64,000 bases of DNA from Cellulosilyticum sp. I15G10I2 (lineage in GTDB: Bacteria > Bacillota > Clostridia > Lachnospirales > Cellulosilyticaceae): NCBI RefSeq assembly GCF_900095725.1, contig NZ_FMMP01000006.1:372001-436000 (forward strand), read 5' to 3'. Shown here in pieces: positions 1-7,279 of the stretch. Position 1 is the first letter of the stretch. Every line of letters begins with the position of its first letter. The translations under genes were made by a program, and so were the position numbers. The notes under the pieces are model-generated. The model saw nothing but the letters and a program-made list of their open reading frames with translations. It was not told where the DNA came from and did not search any database.

Positions 1-198
1 AGGAAGGGATGTTTTAGGGAAAATTTTATCCTTTCTCATGATTTCATAAAACTTTGCAACAGAAAGATCTGCTATTTCTTTAAAATATGTTTCCTTATCA
101 AAAGAAACATAAAAAGGAACAAGTTTAATATGATATTCATTTATTAAAGATTCTGGAAGATCACATGCAGTATCACTGATTAATATAATTTCAGACAT
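1..198 (-). CDS. DegV family protein, N-terminal fragment
   Basis: This is the 5' part of a gene that runs off the left edge; 66 codons are visible. The start is an ATG at 198 with a strong AAGGAGG site eight bases upstream. The product begins MSEIILISDTACDLPESL, which matches the DegV signature (I-S/T-D-S/T-x-C-D-L-P). It continues with an FPKTSLP segment that corresponds to the family's conserved P-x-T-S-Q-P turn. DegV proteins bind a fatty acid and, in characterised cases (FakB), present it to the kinase FakA for phosphorylation. No partner is visible. The gene is divergent from the MntR-like regulator at 363. Family assignment is fairly sure; the ligand is not known. Confidence 0.85.
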   Translation of the reverse strand, partial: MSEIILISDTACDLPESLINEYHIKLVPFYVSFDKETYFKEIADLSVAKFYEIMRKDKIFPKTSLP

Positions 199-290
199 AG
201 ATTCACCTCCTTATTGTTAAATGACTCACATCTTGATTTTAATATGCTTTAACAGCCTGTGTCAATTAATAAATAAATCTTAAGCTTAAA

Positions 291-300
291 TGGGTATAAT
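291..300 (+). promoter_or_regulatory. Candidate -10 region for the MntR-like gene
   Basis: A perfect TATAAT lies at 295-300, about 60 bases before the ATG at 363. I see no good -35 hexamer at the right distance. Just downstream, at 308-316, is the small palindrome TTAGTCTAA, placed where a repressor could block the start of transcription. Reading it as an operator is inference. Confidence 0.4.
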
Positions 301-362
301 AGACATTTTAGTCTAACAACCTGCATATATTTATTGTAGTCATTAATAAAGGAGGAAGGGCT

Positions 363-818
363 ATGCTATCTTCAAGTTTAGAAAAATATTTAGTGGGAAT
401 TTACAAGATGGCACTTGCAGACACAGAACTAAAGAGTACGGATGTTGCAAAAGAAATTAATCAGCCGCTTCAAAAGACGATACAGGCACTGCAGAGAATG
501 CATTATCAAAAATACATTGTCTATTTGCCGTATCAGCCTCTAAAAATAACGGAGCAGGGTAAACAAATGGCAGAATATCTCATTGCAAGAGAAGCACTTA
601 TTGATGAATTTTTAACACTGCTCCAGATCGAAGAAAACAAAGACTTGGAAAAAGAAAGTATGCAGCAATACTTATCATATGAAAGTTTAGAGCGCATAGA
701 AAAATTTGTTTTATTTAACAGACAATATCCAGAAATAGTGCAGCGCTATAAACTACTTACAAGAAAAAAACTAACCCATAGATTACTTCCAGCCCTTCCA
801 GACCAGGAGCGTCTATAG
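363..818 (+). CDS. MntR/DtxR-like regulator with degenerate metal site
   Basis: The 151-residue product has the layout of MntR: an N-terminal winged helix-turn-helix (about residues 8-65, with STDVAKEINQPLQKTIQALQ as the recognition region) followed by a helical dimerisation domain, and no SH3-like C-terminal domain. It is preceded by AAGGAGGAAGGGCT. By hand alignment to B. subtilis MntR, the Mn(II) ligands Asp8, Glu11, His77, Glu102 and His103 correspond here to Lys8, Val11, Glu77, Gln101 and Gln102. Only the Glu99 equivalent (Glu98) remains. The protein therefore probably does not sense manganese in the usual way. It may be a metal-independent regulator or respond to something else. No metal transporter lies beside it. 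The DNA-binding family is fairly sure; the function is unknown. Confidence 0.75.
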   Translation: MLSSSLEKYLVGIYKMALADTELKSTDVAKEINQPLQKTIQALQRMHYQKYIVYLPYQPLKITEQGKQMAEYLIAREALIDEFLTLLQIEENKDLEKESMQQYLSYESLERIEKFVLFNRQYPEIVQRYKLLTRKKLTHRLLPALPDQERL

Positions 819-820
819 CA

Positions 821-850
821 AACAGACATCTTTAAAATGTCTGTTTTTTT
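821..850 (+). terminator. Rho-independent terminator after the MntR-like gene
   Basis: A 9-bp perfect stem (AACAGACAT / ATGTCTGTT) is followed by a run of seven T. It lies directly behind the stop codon at 818. Confidence 0.9.
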
Positions 851-960
851 ATTGTCTTGAGTAAAGGTTGGATCTATTCATATGCATTAAAGTGTATGAG
901 ATCATTAATGACTGAATAAATTTGATGTTATACTTAAAAAAGATATTAAATAAAGGTATA

Positions 961-999
961 TTCATACTTCAATGTATGTTAAAATGTGTTAAGTATGAA
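961..999. promoter_or_regulatory. Inverted repeat upstream of the flippase gene
   Basis: TTCATACTT at 961-969 and AAGTATGAA at 991-999 are exact inverted repeats separated by 21 bases. They lie 35 bases before the flippase start, and the spacer contains a TAAAAT that could serve as a -10 box. This could be an operator or a 5'-leader hairpin; nothing in the sequence decides between them. Confidence 0.35.
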
Positions 1000-1034
1000 A
1001 AATTAGGAAATAAGATAAATAGATAGAGGGTATT

Positions 1035-2690
1035 ATGGAAAGTAAAACAAACGGACAAAGTATTGTAAAAGGTGCAATGATTTTAGGGATAGGTGTGTTT
1101 CTAAGCAGAGTTATTGGGTTATTATACAGAATACCTATTACGAATATACTAGGTGATGAAGGCAATGGTCTTTACGGTTTAGCTTTTCAGGTTTATTCAG
1201 TTATTTTGACCTTTACGGCTATTGCTATGCCCAATGCATTATCCAAACTTATTGCAGAAAGAGAAGCTATGAACGCTTATAAAGATGCTCATAGGGTTTA
1301 TAAAGTTGCCATGCTGTATTCAGTTGCTTTTGCAGCTGTACTTGCTATAGGTATGTGGTTTGGTGCAGATTGGATAGCCGAAGTACTGTTTCCTAAAAAA
1401 AATGTGGGCATGCCTATTAGAGCGCTTGCCCCTACAGTTATCGTCGCAACTATCATTGCCGTTATGCGTGGCTATTTTCAAGGGCAAAATAATATGACTC
1501 CAACTGCAGTATCGCAGATAATTGAACAAATATTTAATGTAGTATTTAGTGTTTTGCTTGCTTATTTGTTTTTAAGCCACGATTTAATAGTAGCTGTTAC
1601 TGGAAGCACTTTAGGTACGGGAATAGGGGCAATAGCTGGTCTTATTACACTAATGACTGTTTATATGTGGATGCGTCCGAATCTTAAAAAGAAATTAAGG
1701 TATAGTAACGATTATCAATATGAAAATTCGGGGACAATTCTTAAACAAATTCTTGTTATGATGATACCTGTCGTTGTCAGTACTTCTGTATTTTCTATTA
1801 TGGGGCTTATTGATCAAAGTATGATCACGAGAAATCTGCCTGCTTCTATTGCTTATTTAAAAGAAAATAGTCTTTTGCATGTAGTGCCGGTTCCGCGTAT
1901 AGATACTTTATCTATAGATGAAATTGTTACACAGTTACTCGGACAGTTTTCTGTTAAATATTTTGCATTGTTAAATGTTCCAATTAGTTTGATTATACAG
2001 TTAGGCGGTGCTGCTATCCCTGCTATTGCAGCGAGTATGGCTGTTCACAACTATAAAGATGTACGTAAAAAGATTAAGCTGATTTTTAAGGTAGGCTTAT
2101 TAATCGGTGCACCTTCTACAGTGGCACTCATATTATTTGCAAATCCAATTATTGGGCTGTTGTTTGCAGAGGTAACAGGTGATAAACTTTTAGCAAGCGG
2201 TGCTATAGGGATTATTTTTATAACACTTGCACAACTTAGTGCAGGGGTACTCCAAGGCATGGGTAAACCGAATATTCCAACATTTAATGCGGTGATAGCT
2301 TGTATTATTAAAATAATTGTGAATTGGATTGTACTTGCTGTGCCAACACTGCATATCTATGGGGTGATCCACAGTACAACATTGTGTTATTTAATCTATG
2401 CCATTTTAAATATCAATTATTTAAAAAGATATTTAAGCATACAATTTAATTGGCATAAACTTTTAATTAAGCCGATGATTAGTGCAAGTATTATGGGGTT
2501 ATTAGCCTATGGTATTTATAATGGCCTTATGATTATTTTGCCAAGTTCAAAATTATGGACAATAGTTATTATACCTGTCGCTATGGTTATCTACCTATTT
2601 ACAGGTATAGCAACAAGGACAATTACAAAAAAAGATTTACTTTATATACCAGGCGGCAAGAAGCTTATAAAGTTTTTAAATGGTGAATAG
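1035..2690 (+). CDS. SpoVB/YtgP-type lipid flippase (MOP superfamily)
   Basis: The 551-residue polytopic membrane protein has the length and hydrophobic pattern of the SpoVB/YtgP/MurJ branch of the MOP (MATE-like) exporters, about 14 membrane segments. The N-terminus, with ILGIGVFLSRVIGLLYRIPI and then GDEGNGLYG, is characteristic of this Firmicutes branch. Members flip undecaprenyl-linked cell-wall precursors (lipid II) across the membrane; YtgP/MurJ acts in vegetative growth and SpoVB in the spore cortex. Sequence alone does not tell me which role applies. It stands as a single gene between a terminator and the next promoter region. Confidence 0.88.
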   Translation: MESKTNGQSIVKGAMILGIGVFLSRVIGLLYRIPITNILGDEGNGLYGLAFQVYSVILTFTAIAMPNALSKLIAEREAMNAYKDAHRVYKVAMLYSVAFAAVLAIGMWFGADWIAEVLFPKKNVGMPIRALAPTVIVATIIAVMRGYFQGQNNMTPTAVSQIIEQIFNVVFSVLLAYLFLSHDLIVAVTGSTLGTGIGAIAGLITLMTVYMWMRPNLKKKLRYSNDYQYENSGTILKQILVMMIPVVVSTSVFSIMGLIDQSMITRNLPASIAYLKENSLLHVVPVPRIDTLSIDEIVTQLLGQFSVKYFALLNVPISLIIQLGGAAIPAIAASMAVHNYKDVRKKIKLIFKVGLLIGAPSTVALILFANPIIGLLFAEVTGDKLLASGAIGIIFITLAQLSAGVLQGMGKPNIPTFNAVIACIIKIIVNWIVLAVPTLHIYGVIHSTTLCYLIYAILNINYLKRYLSIQFNWHKLLIKPMISASIMGLLAYGIYNGLMIILPSSKLWTIVIIPVAMVIYLFTGIATRTITKKDLLYIPGGKKLIKFLNGE

Positions 2691-2708
2691 TGAGACTATA
2701 ATAAAAAA

Positions 2709-2782
2709 TTCCTTCAATTATGTATAAAAAATAGCATTTTAGACATAATTCTAATAAACGGTATTTTAGTACATGAAGGAAG
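2709..2782 (+). promoter_or_regulatory. Leader that can pair with the RBS of the next gene
   Basis: A TATAAT at 2697-2702 would start a leader at about 2709. TTCCTTCA at 2709-2716 is exactly complementary to TGAAGGAA at 2774-2781, which contains the ribosome binding site of the gene at 2789. A second pairing, ATTATGT (2717-2723) with ACATAAT (2743-2749), can form inside it. This arrangement could hide the RBS, but a regulatory function is inference. Confidence 0.3.
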
Positions 2783-2788
2783 TGTAAG

Positions 2789-3406
2789 ATGCTTAAAAGA
2801 AACCAGTATTTAATGACGCTTGTGGTAGCTATTATGATCTTTTTTATCATATTTACAATAGGCTATTATTATATACAAAGCAGTGCAAGCCATACTGAAC
2901 CATCTTATGAAGGACTTGCTACTAGAAGTGAAAAAAGCGTAGATGTTCTAGGTGCTGCAAAACCTGAAACTGTTGTAAGCATACAGCCTGATACACAGAT
3001 CCATTTACTTATAGTAGATGAACATAATAATGAACTTGAAAATAAAAAGCTAGACCCATTAGTGTTATTAGGACTAAACGAATCAGATATAAAAAATAAA
3101 TTTTCAGGCTATGATGTCGTTGAATTTAATGTGGAGCAGGTAGCACTTAAGAAAGTACTGCCTAGTGTAGAGAAGGTATTTGAGTATACATTAGGTATTC
3201 AAAACAATAGGGTATGTATTGTGCAAAAAGAAGAGGGAAAGGTTAATAAGTACATTGACCTTGATATGAGTGCTTCGCACTTTTCAAGAAAGACTTATAG
3301 TCTTCTGTTAAAAGAACAAATTGCAATATCACCGCTTCAAAAGGATGCGCTATTAAGTAATCCGAATTATATTGAAAAAATATTACAATCATATGAAGAG
3401 GAATAA
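2789..3406 (+). CDS. Membrane-anchored protein, possibly BofC-like C-terminal domain
   Basis: The 205-residue product has a single N-terminal membrane anchor (about residues 8-30, with a short positive start) and an extracytoplasmic part. The C-terminal half contains FEYTLGIQNNRVCIVQ followed by an acidic helical tail. This resembles the C-terminal domain of BofC-type sporulation proteins (a 'lgiyng.vavy' strand followed by a polar helix). I rate that resemblance as suggestive only. The start has GAAGGAAG seven bases upstream. If the resemblance holds it would act outside the membrane, perhaps in the intermembrane space of the forespore. Otherwise it is an unknown exported protein. Confidence 0.6.
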   Translation: MLKRNQYLMTLVVAIMIFFIIFTIGYYYIQSSASHTEPSYEGLATRSEKSVDVLGAAKPETVVSIQPDTQIHLLIVDEHNNELENKKLDPLVLLGLNESDIKNKFSGYDVVEFNVEQVALKKVLPSVEKVFEYTLGIQNNRVCIVQKEEGKVNKYIDLDMSASHFSRKTYSLLLKEQIAISPLQKDALLSNPNYIEKILQSYEEE

Positions 3407-3428
3407 GGCTGCCGAATAGGTAGCCTTA
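3404..3428 (+). terminator. Short hairpin after the membrane-anchored protein
   Basis: A 10-bp stem (TAAGGCTGCC / GGTAGCCTTA, one G-U pair) overlaps the stop codon at 3404-3406. There is no T-run behind it, so it may be a weak terminator or a 3'-end stabiliser. Confidence 0.45.
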
Positions 3429-3486
3429 TATACTTGCATTAAAGTTTAATTATCAATACAATAGAAGCTAGGAAAGGATGAGGTAT

Positions 3487-4731
3487 ATGAGGGATGTTAT
3501 AGTAGTTGGCGGCGGGGCATCGGGCATGATTGCAAGTATTATTGCTGCTAGACATGGGGCACAGGTCCTACTTTTAGAACGGTTAGACAGAATAGGAAAA
3601 AAAATTTTGGTAACGGGTAATGGCAGATGTAATCTTTCTAATACACAAATAGAAAATACAAAATACCATACAAGTTCAACGGAAGATTTTTCTTATCCTT
3701 TAAAATATGTCAATTATGAAATAATTAGAAGTTTTTTTGAAGAACTTGGGGTATTACCATTAGTAGAAGGGGATAAAGTATACCCTTCTTCTGAACAAGC
3801 CTCAAGTGTACTTGAAGTGCTTAGAATGGAACTCACACGATTACAAGTAGAAATCCAAACAGATACAAAAGTAATTGATGCTTTCTCTAAAAAAGATAGA
3901 TGGTATATTGTATGTGAAAATAATATTACATATCATGCGCCTAAAGTTATTTTTGCAACAGGAGGTATGGCAAATATAAGCTTTGGATGTGACCAACTTG
4001 GGTATAATATACTTAAAAAACTAGGACATACTATCTCACCCACGTTTCCCACATTAGTTCACGTACTTTCATCTTCAAGTTATTGCAAAATGATGAAGGG
4101 GACAAAAATTAAATGTCAAGCCAGTGCTTATGTAGAAAATAAGCCTATAAGAGAAGAATACGGAGAGGTATTATTTACTGAAGACGGATTATCAGGACCA
4201 GCTATTTTTCAGCTTAGCCGTATTGCTGCTAAGGCAAAACTAGAAGGTAAAAAAGCGTCTGTTGTATTAGACTTATTACCTAATCTAAGCCATGATGATA
4301 TGATAAGTATGATATATAGCAGAATTGCTCTAAGACCTGAGCGGACATTAGAAGAACTTTTTATTGGATGGATTCATAAGAGAATTATTATTCCGATTAT
4401 TAAGTATTCTAAAGTAGAGTCAATGCATATCAAGTCAGAGGATTTAGAGCATGATAGTATTGAAAAGCTTGCAAAGGCCATAAAGGCATTTGTATTTGAA
4501 ATAAATGGCACAAGAGGCTATAAATATGCGCAAGCTACAGCTGGAGGGGTTGTATTAAGTGAGGTAGATCTTACAACAATGGCCTCCAAGAAAGCAAAAG
4601 GGATCTATATTACAGGAGAAGTATTGGATCTAGATGGAGATTGCGGAGGTTATAATTTGCAGTGGGCATGGTCTACGGGTTATTTAGCAGGACTCAGTGC
4701 AAGTAATGAAGGGAGGAAAGACCATGATTAG
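3487..4731 (+). CDS. FAD-dependent oxidoreductase, HI0933/YhiN (BaiN-like) family
   Basis: The N-terminus carries a dinucleotide-binding motif, VVGGGASGMIASIIAARHGA, followed by the family landmark GKKILVTGNGRCNLSN. The C-terminus has TGEVLDLDGDCGGYNLQWAW, which closes the FAD site in HI0933-type flavoproteins. The length (about 414 residues) is normal. An in-frame ATG lies at 3478, but the AGGAAAGG site abuts it; 3487 has proper spacing and is preferred. The physiological substrate of this family is mostly unknown. BaiN in bile-acid-converting clostridia is one described member, and that role should not be assumed here. The gene overlaps the next one by 8 bases. Confidence 0.88.
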   Translation: MRDVIVVGGGASGMIASIIAARHGAQVLLLERLDRIGKKILVTGNGRCNLSNTQIENTKYHTSSTEDFSYPLKYVNYEIIRSFFEELGVLPLVEGDKVYPSSEQASSVLEVLRMELTRLQVEIQTDTKVIDAFSKKDRWYIVCENNITYHAPKVIFATGGMANISFGCDQLGYNILKKLGHTISPTFPTLVHVLSSSSYCKMMKGTKIKCQASAYVENKPIREEYGEVLFTEDGLSGPAIFQLSRIAAKAKLEGKKASVVLDLLPNLSHDDMISMIYSRIALRPERTLEELFIGWIHKRIIIPIIKYSKVESMHIKSEDLEHDSIEKLAKAIKAFVFEINGTRGYKYAQATAGGVVLSEVDLTTMASKKAKGIYITGEVLDLDGDCGGYNLQWAWSTGYLAGLSASNEGRKDHD

Positions 4732-6319
4732 GGTCCAAGATATTAAATTATCATTAGATGAAGATGCTACGCAGCTTATTGCTAAAATAGCAAAAAAGCT
4801 AAGAATAAAGCCTGATGAGATAACAAGCTATACGGTATTTAAAGAAGCAGTGGATGCTAGAAAAAAAGAAGAAATTAAACTTGTCTATACGGTGGATATA
4901 CAGACCTTAAAAGAAGCTGAGGTTTTAGCTAAATTCCCTCAGCTAAAAGCACCAGATAAAACTTATTATATGCCGCAAAAAGGCAATATGCTATTGACTA
5001 ACAGGCCTGTTATTGTTGGAAGCGGACCTTGTGGCTTGTTTGCAGCACTCATTTTAGCCCAAGCAGGATTTAGGCCTATCGTTCTCGAGCGAGGTAAATC
5101 GGTAGAAAAAAGAGTAGAAGATGTGGATCTGTTTTGGAAGACTGGCAAGTTAGATCCCTCTTCTAATGTACAGTTTGGAGAAGGCGGCGCGGGGACTTTC
5201 TCAGATGGCAAACTAACAACACAAATAAAAAACATAAGGTCTCATAAAGTTTTAGAAGAACTGGTACAAGCTGGAGCGCCCTCACAAATTCTGTATAAAA
5301 ACAAACCACATGTAGGCACTGATATTTTAAGAGAAGTGGTTAAAAATCTGCGTCATACTATTATTAGTCTTGGAGGAGAAGTTAGATTTGAAAGTCAAGT
5401 AACACAGATGGTACTTAAAGACGGACATATTACAGGTGTAGAGATTAATCACAAAGATTATTTAAGTACAGATATTTGTGTGCTTGCAATAGGGCATAGT
5501 GCAAGAGATACCTTTGAAATGCTTTATAAAAGTGATATGAAAATGGAGCAAAAATCTTTTGCAATGGGTATGCGTATAGAACATTTGCAAGACTGGATTA
5601 ATGAAGCGCAGTATGGGAGGTTTAAAGATCATCCGAAGCTCGGGGCAGCAGATTATAAACTTGTACACCATGCTAAAAATGGCAGGACAGTTTATAGCTT
5701 TTGTATGTGTCCAGGGGGATATGTGATTGCATCTGCTTCTGAGGAGGGGATGGTAGTCACCAATGGTATGAGTCACTATAAACGAAATGCTCAAAATGCA
5801 AACAGTGCTATATTAGTCAATGTAGGTCCTAAAGATTATCCGAGCGATCATCCACTAGCTGGTATGATGCTACAAAGAGATTTCGAAAAGCTGGCTTATG
5901 AAATGGGGGATAATACTTATTACGCACCAGCGCAGCTAGTAGGAGATTTTCTAAACAATCAAGCAAGTCATACTTTGGGTACTGTTAAACCTACTTATAC
6001 ACCAGGTATCAAACTTACAAACATGAGAGAAAAACTTCCAAACTTTATGGCAGAGGCAATAGATGAGGCGATTAGAGCTTTTGGGGGGAAAATAAAGGGG
6101 TTTGACCATAATGAGGCACTTTTCACAGGATTTGAAACAAGAACGTCTTCACCGGTACGTTTATTAAGAGATCCCATGTATCAAAGTAATATAACAGGGG
6201 TATATCCCGCGGGAGAAGGTGCCGGTTATGCTGGAGGCATTATATCTGCAGCAGTAGACGGGATAGAAGTAGCTGAGGCTATTATTAAGGTATACGGGGG
6301 GATTCAAGTAAATGTATAG
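4724..6319 (+). CDS. FAD-dependent dehydrogenase (NAD(P)/FAD-binding, COG2509-type)
   Basis: The 531-residue product has a short N-terminal alpha/beta domain of about 80 residues, then an FAD motif (PVIVGSGPCGLFAALILAQA) and the feature GEGGAGTFSDGKLTT typical of this uncharacterised dehydrogenase family. The C-terminal FAD-contact segment is YPAGEGAGYAGGIISAAVDG. The ATG at 4724 is chosen because GGGAGGAAAG lies just upstream. Translation from 4697 would put the start deep inside the preceding gene with no RBS. The 8-base overlap with the preceding flavoprotein suggests translational coupling. The substrate is unknown; the pairing of two flavoproteins may indicate a shared redox task. Confidence 0.85.
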   Translation: MIRVQDIKLSLDEDATQLIAKIAKKLRIKPDEITSYTVFKEAVDARKKEEIKLVYTVDIQTLKEAEVLAKFPQLKAPDKTYYMPQKGNMLLTNRPVIVGSGPCGLFAALILAQAGFRPIVLERGKSVEKRVEDVDLFWKTGKLDPSSNVQFGEGGAGTFSDGKLTTQIKNIRSHKVLEELVQAGAPSQILYKNKPHVGTDILREVVKNLRHTIISLGGEVRFESQVTQMVLKDGHITGVEINHKDYLSTDICVLAIGHSARDTFEMLYKSDMKMEQKSFAMGMRIEHLQDWINEAQYGRFKDHPKLGAADYKLVHHAKNGRTVYSFCMCPGGYVIASASEEGMVVTNGMSHYKRNAQNANSAILVNVGPKDYPSDHPLAGMMLQRDFEKLAYEMGDNTYYAPAQLVGDFLNNQASHTLGTVKPTYTPGIKLTNMREKLPNFMAEAIDEAIRAFGGKIKGFDHNEALFTGFETRTSSPVRLLRDPMYQSNITGVYPAGEGAGYAGGIISAAVDGIEVAEAIIKVYGGIQVNV

Positions 6320-6428
6320 AGCAGATTATCATATGTAAAGCAGGCTAGTTATTTATGATTTTACTTAGACGTGTTTTTAAGCTATACTTAATGGGTTATA
6401 ATAATTAAAAAGCAGAGGAGTACAACAG

Positions 6429-6968
6429 ATGCAAAACGATATAGAAAAAGTGTTATTTTCTGTTTCAGATTTAGAAAAACGCATAGCAGAACTTGGAGAA
6501 GTCATTACAAAAGATTATGAAGGGAAAGAACTTATTGTTGTAGGTATTCTTAAGGGCTCTAATATTTTCACAAGTGACCTTGTAAGAAAAATTAACCTCC
6601 CACTTAAAATAGATTTTATGGTTGTATCGAGTTATGGCAATACTACAGAATCTACAGGTGTTGTAAGAATTCTTAAGGATCTAGAAAATAGTGTAGAGAA
6701 TAAACATCTACTTATAGTAGAAGATATTGTAGATAGTGGTTTAACACTGAAATATTTAAAGGAAATGCTGCTGACTAGAAATCCAGCAGGTATTAAATTA
6801 TGTACATTGCTTGATAAGCCAGCTCGCCGTAAAGAAGTGGTGCATATTGACTATTTAGGTTTTGAAGTGCCAGATGAATTTATCGTAGGTTATGGGATAG
6901 ATTATGCAGAAATGTATAGAAACTTGCCCTATGTAGGTGTTTTAAAGCGAGAAGTTTATTCAAAATAA
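6429..6968 (+). CDS. hpt: Hypoxanthine phosphoribosyltransferase
   Basis: The 179-residue product has the type I phosphoribosyltransferase PRPP loop LLIVEDIVDSGLTL, the flexible-loop region VSSYGNTTESTG, and the C-terminal VGYGIDYAEMYRNLPYVGVL typical of bacterial HPRTs. It converts hypoxanthine or guanine plus PRPP to IMP or GMP in purine salvage and acts in the cytosol. A TATAAT at 6397-6402 and an RBS (GAGGAG, nine bases from ATG) precede it. In many Firmicutes hpt sits between tilS and ftsH; here it stands alone, which is common enough. The assignment is firm. Confidence 0.95.
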   Translation: MQNDIEKVLFSVSDLEKRIAELGEVITKDYEGKELIVVGILKGSNIFTSDLVRKINLPLKIDFMVVSSYGNTTESTGVVRILKDLENSVENKHLLIVEDIVDSGLTLKYLKEMLLTRNPAGIKLCTLLDKPARRKEVVHIDYLGFEVPDEFIVGYGIDYAEMYRNLPYVGVLKREVYSK

Positions 6969-6987
6969 GCATCGCAAACAAAAGCAC

Positions 6988-7100
6988 AGAGAAGCAACAT
7001 ATAAACTTGAGTTATTTATTGTTTTAATATTGTTTCTCGGAATGATTTCATATCACAGATTATTGTGAATAACTAAATTTAAAGATGTGAAAGCTATAAT
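6988..7100. repeat. Structured intergenic repeat, copy A
   Basis: This segment is clearly homologous to 32386-32499. Shared blocks include GTTTCTC-GAATGATTTCA, ATTATTGTGAATAACTAA and TTAAAGATGTGAAA-CTATAAT. It folds into two successive hairpins. The first pairs 6989-6997 with 7030-7038 (9 bp, one G-U). The second pairs the GATTTCATATC block at 7044-7054 with the GATGTGAAAGC block at 7084-7094, allowing one mismatch and one wobble. The copy ends in a perfect TATAAT (7095-7100). It could be a promoter or operator module, a structured RNA or a MITE remnant. Confidence 0.75.
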
Positions 7101-7126
7101 AAGTCTATATAAGAAGTAATACAAAT

Positions 7127-7177
7127 AGAAAATGGGTGAGTAAAAGGTTTTGATTAACTTTTATTCACCCATTTTCT
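7127..7177 (+). terminator. Long hairpin between hpt and azlC
   Basis: AGAAAATGGGTGAGTAAAAG at 7127-7146 pairs with CTTTTATTCACCCATTTTCT at 7158-7177, with one wobble, giving a 20-bp stem. There is no long T-run after it. It could end hpt transcripts, or act as an attenuator if transcription starts at the TATAAT of the repeat just upstream. Confidence 0.55.
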
Positions 7178-7279
7178 GATTATTCAAGCAGGTGGTATTA
7201 TAATCTTATAAGAGTTATTGTTGCTTATATGTAGCCTTAGTTATACAATATTAATGATAGATAAGGGAGTGAGTTAATT

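Larger units (their letters stand above)
6969..7279. other. 311-bp intergenic region with repeat and hairpin
   Basis: No plausible coding frame is seen. The stretch holds one copy of a structured repeat (6988-7100), a long hairpin (7127-7177) and a second possible -10 (TATAAT at 7199-7204) before azlC. This is a dense arrangement for a gap after a housekeeping gene. It probably forms the leader of azlCD. Confidence 0.6.

Noticed and set aside
4966-5794. Open frames of 89 and 110 codons on the minus strand inside the FAD dehydrogenase gene
   Set aside because: They are antisense shadows of a conserved flavoprotein, with no RBS or recognisable protein features.
7127-7177. Hairpin before azlC as part of a T-box leader
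   Set aside because: There is no T-box sequence (AAGGTGGTACCRCG) between the hairpin and azlC, in contrast to the clear one before valS.
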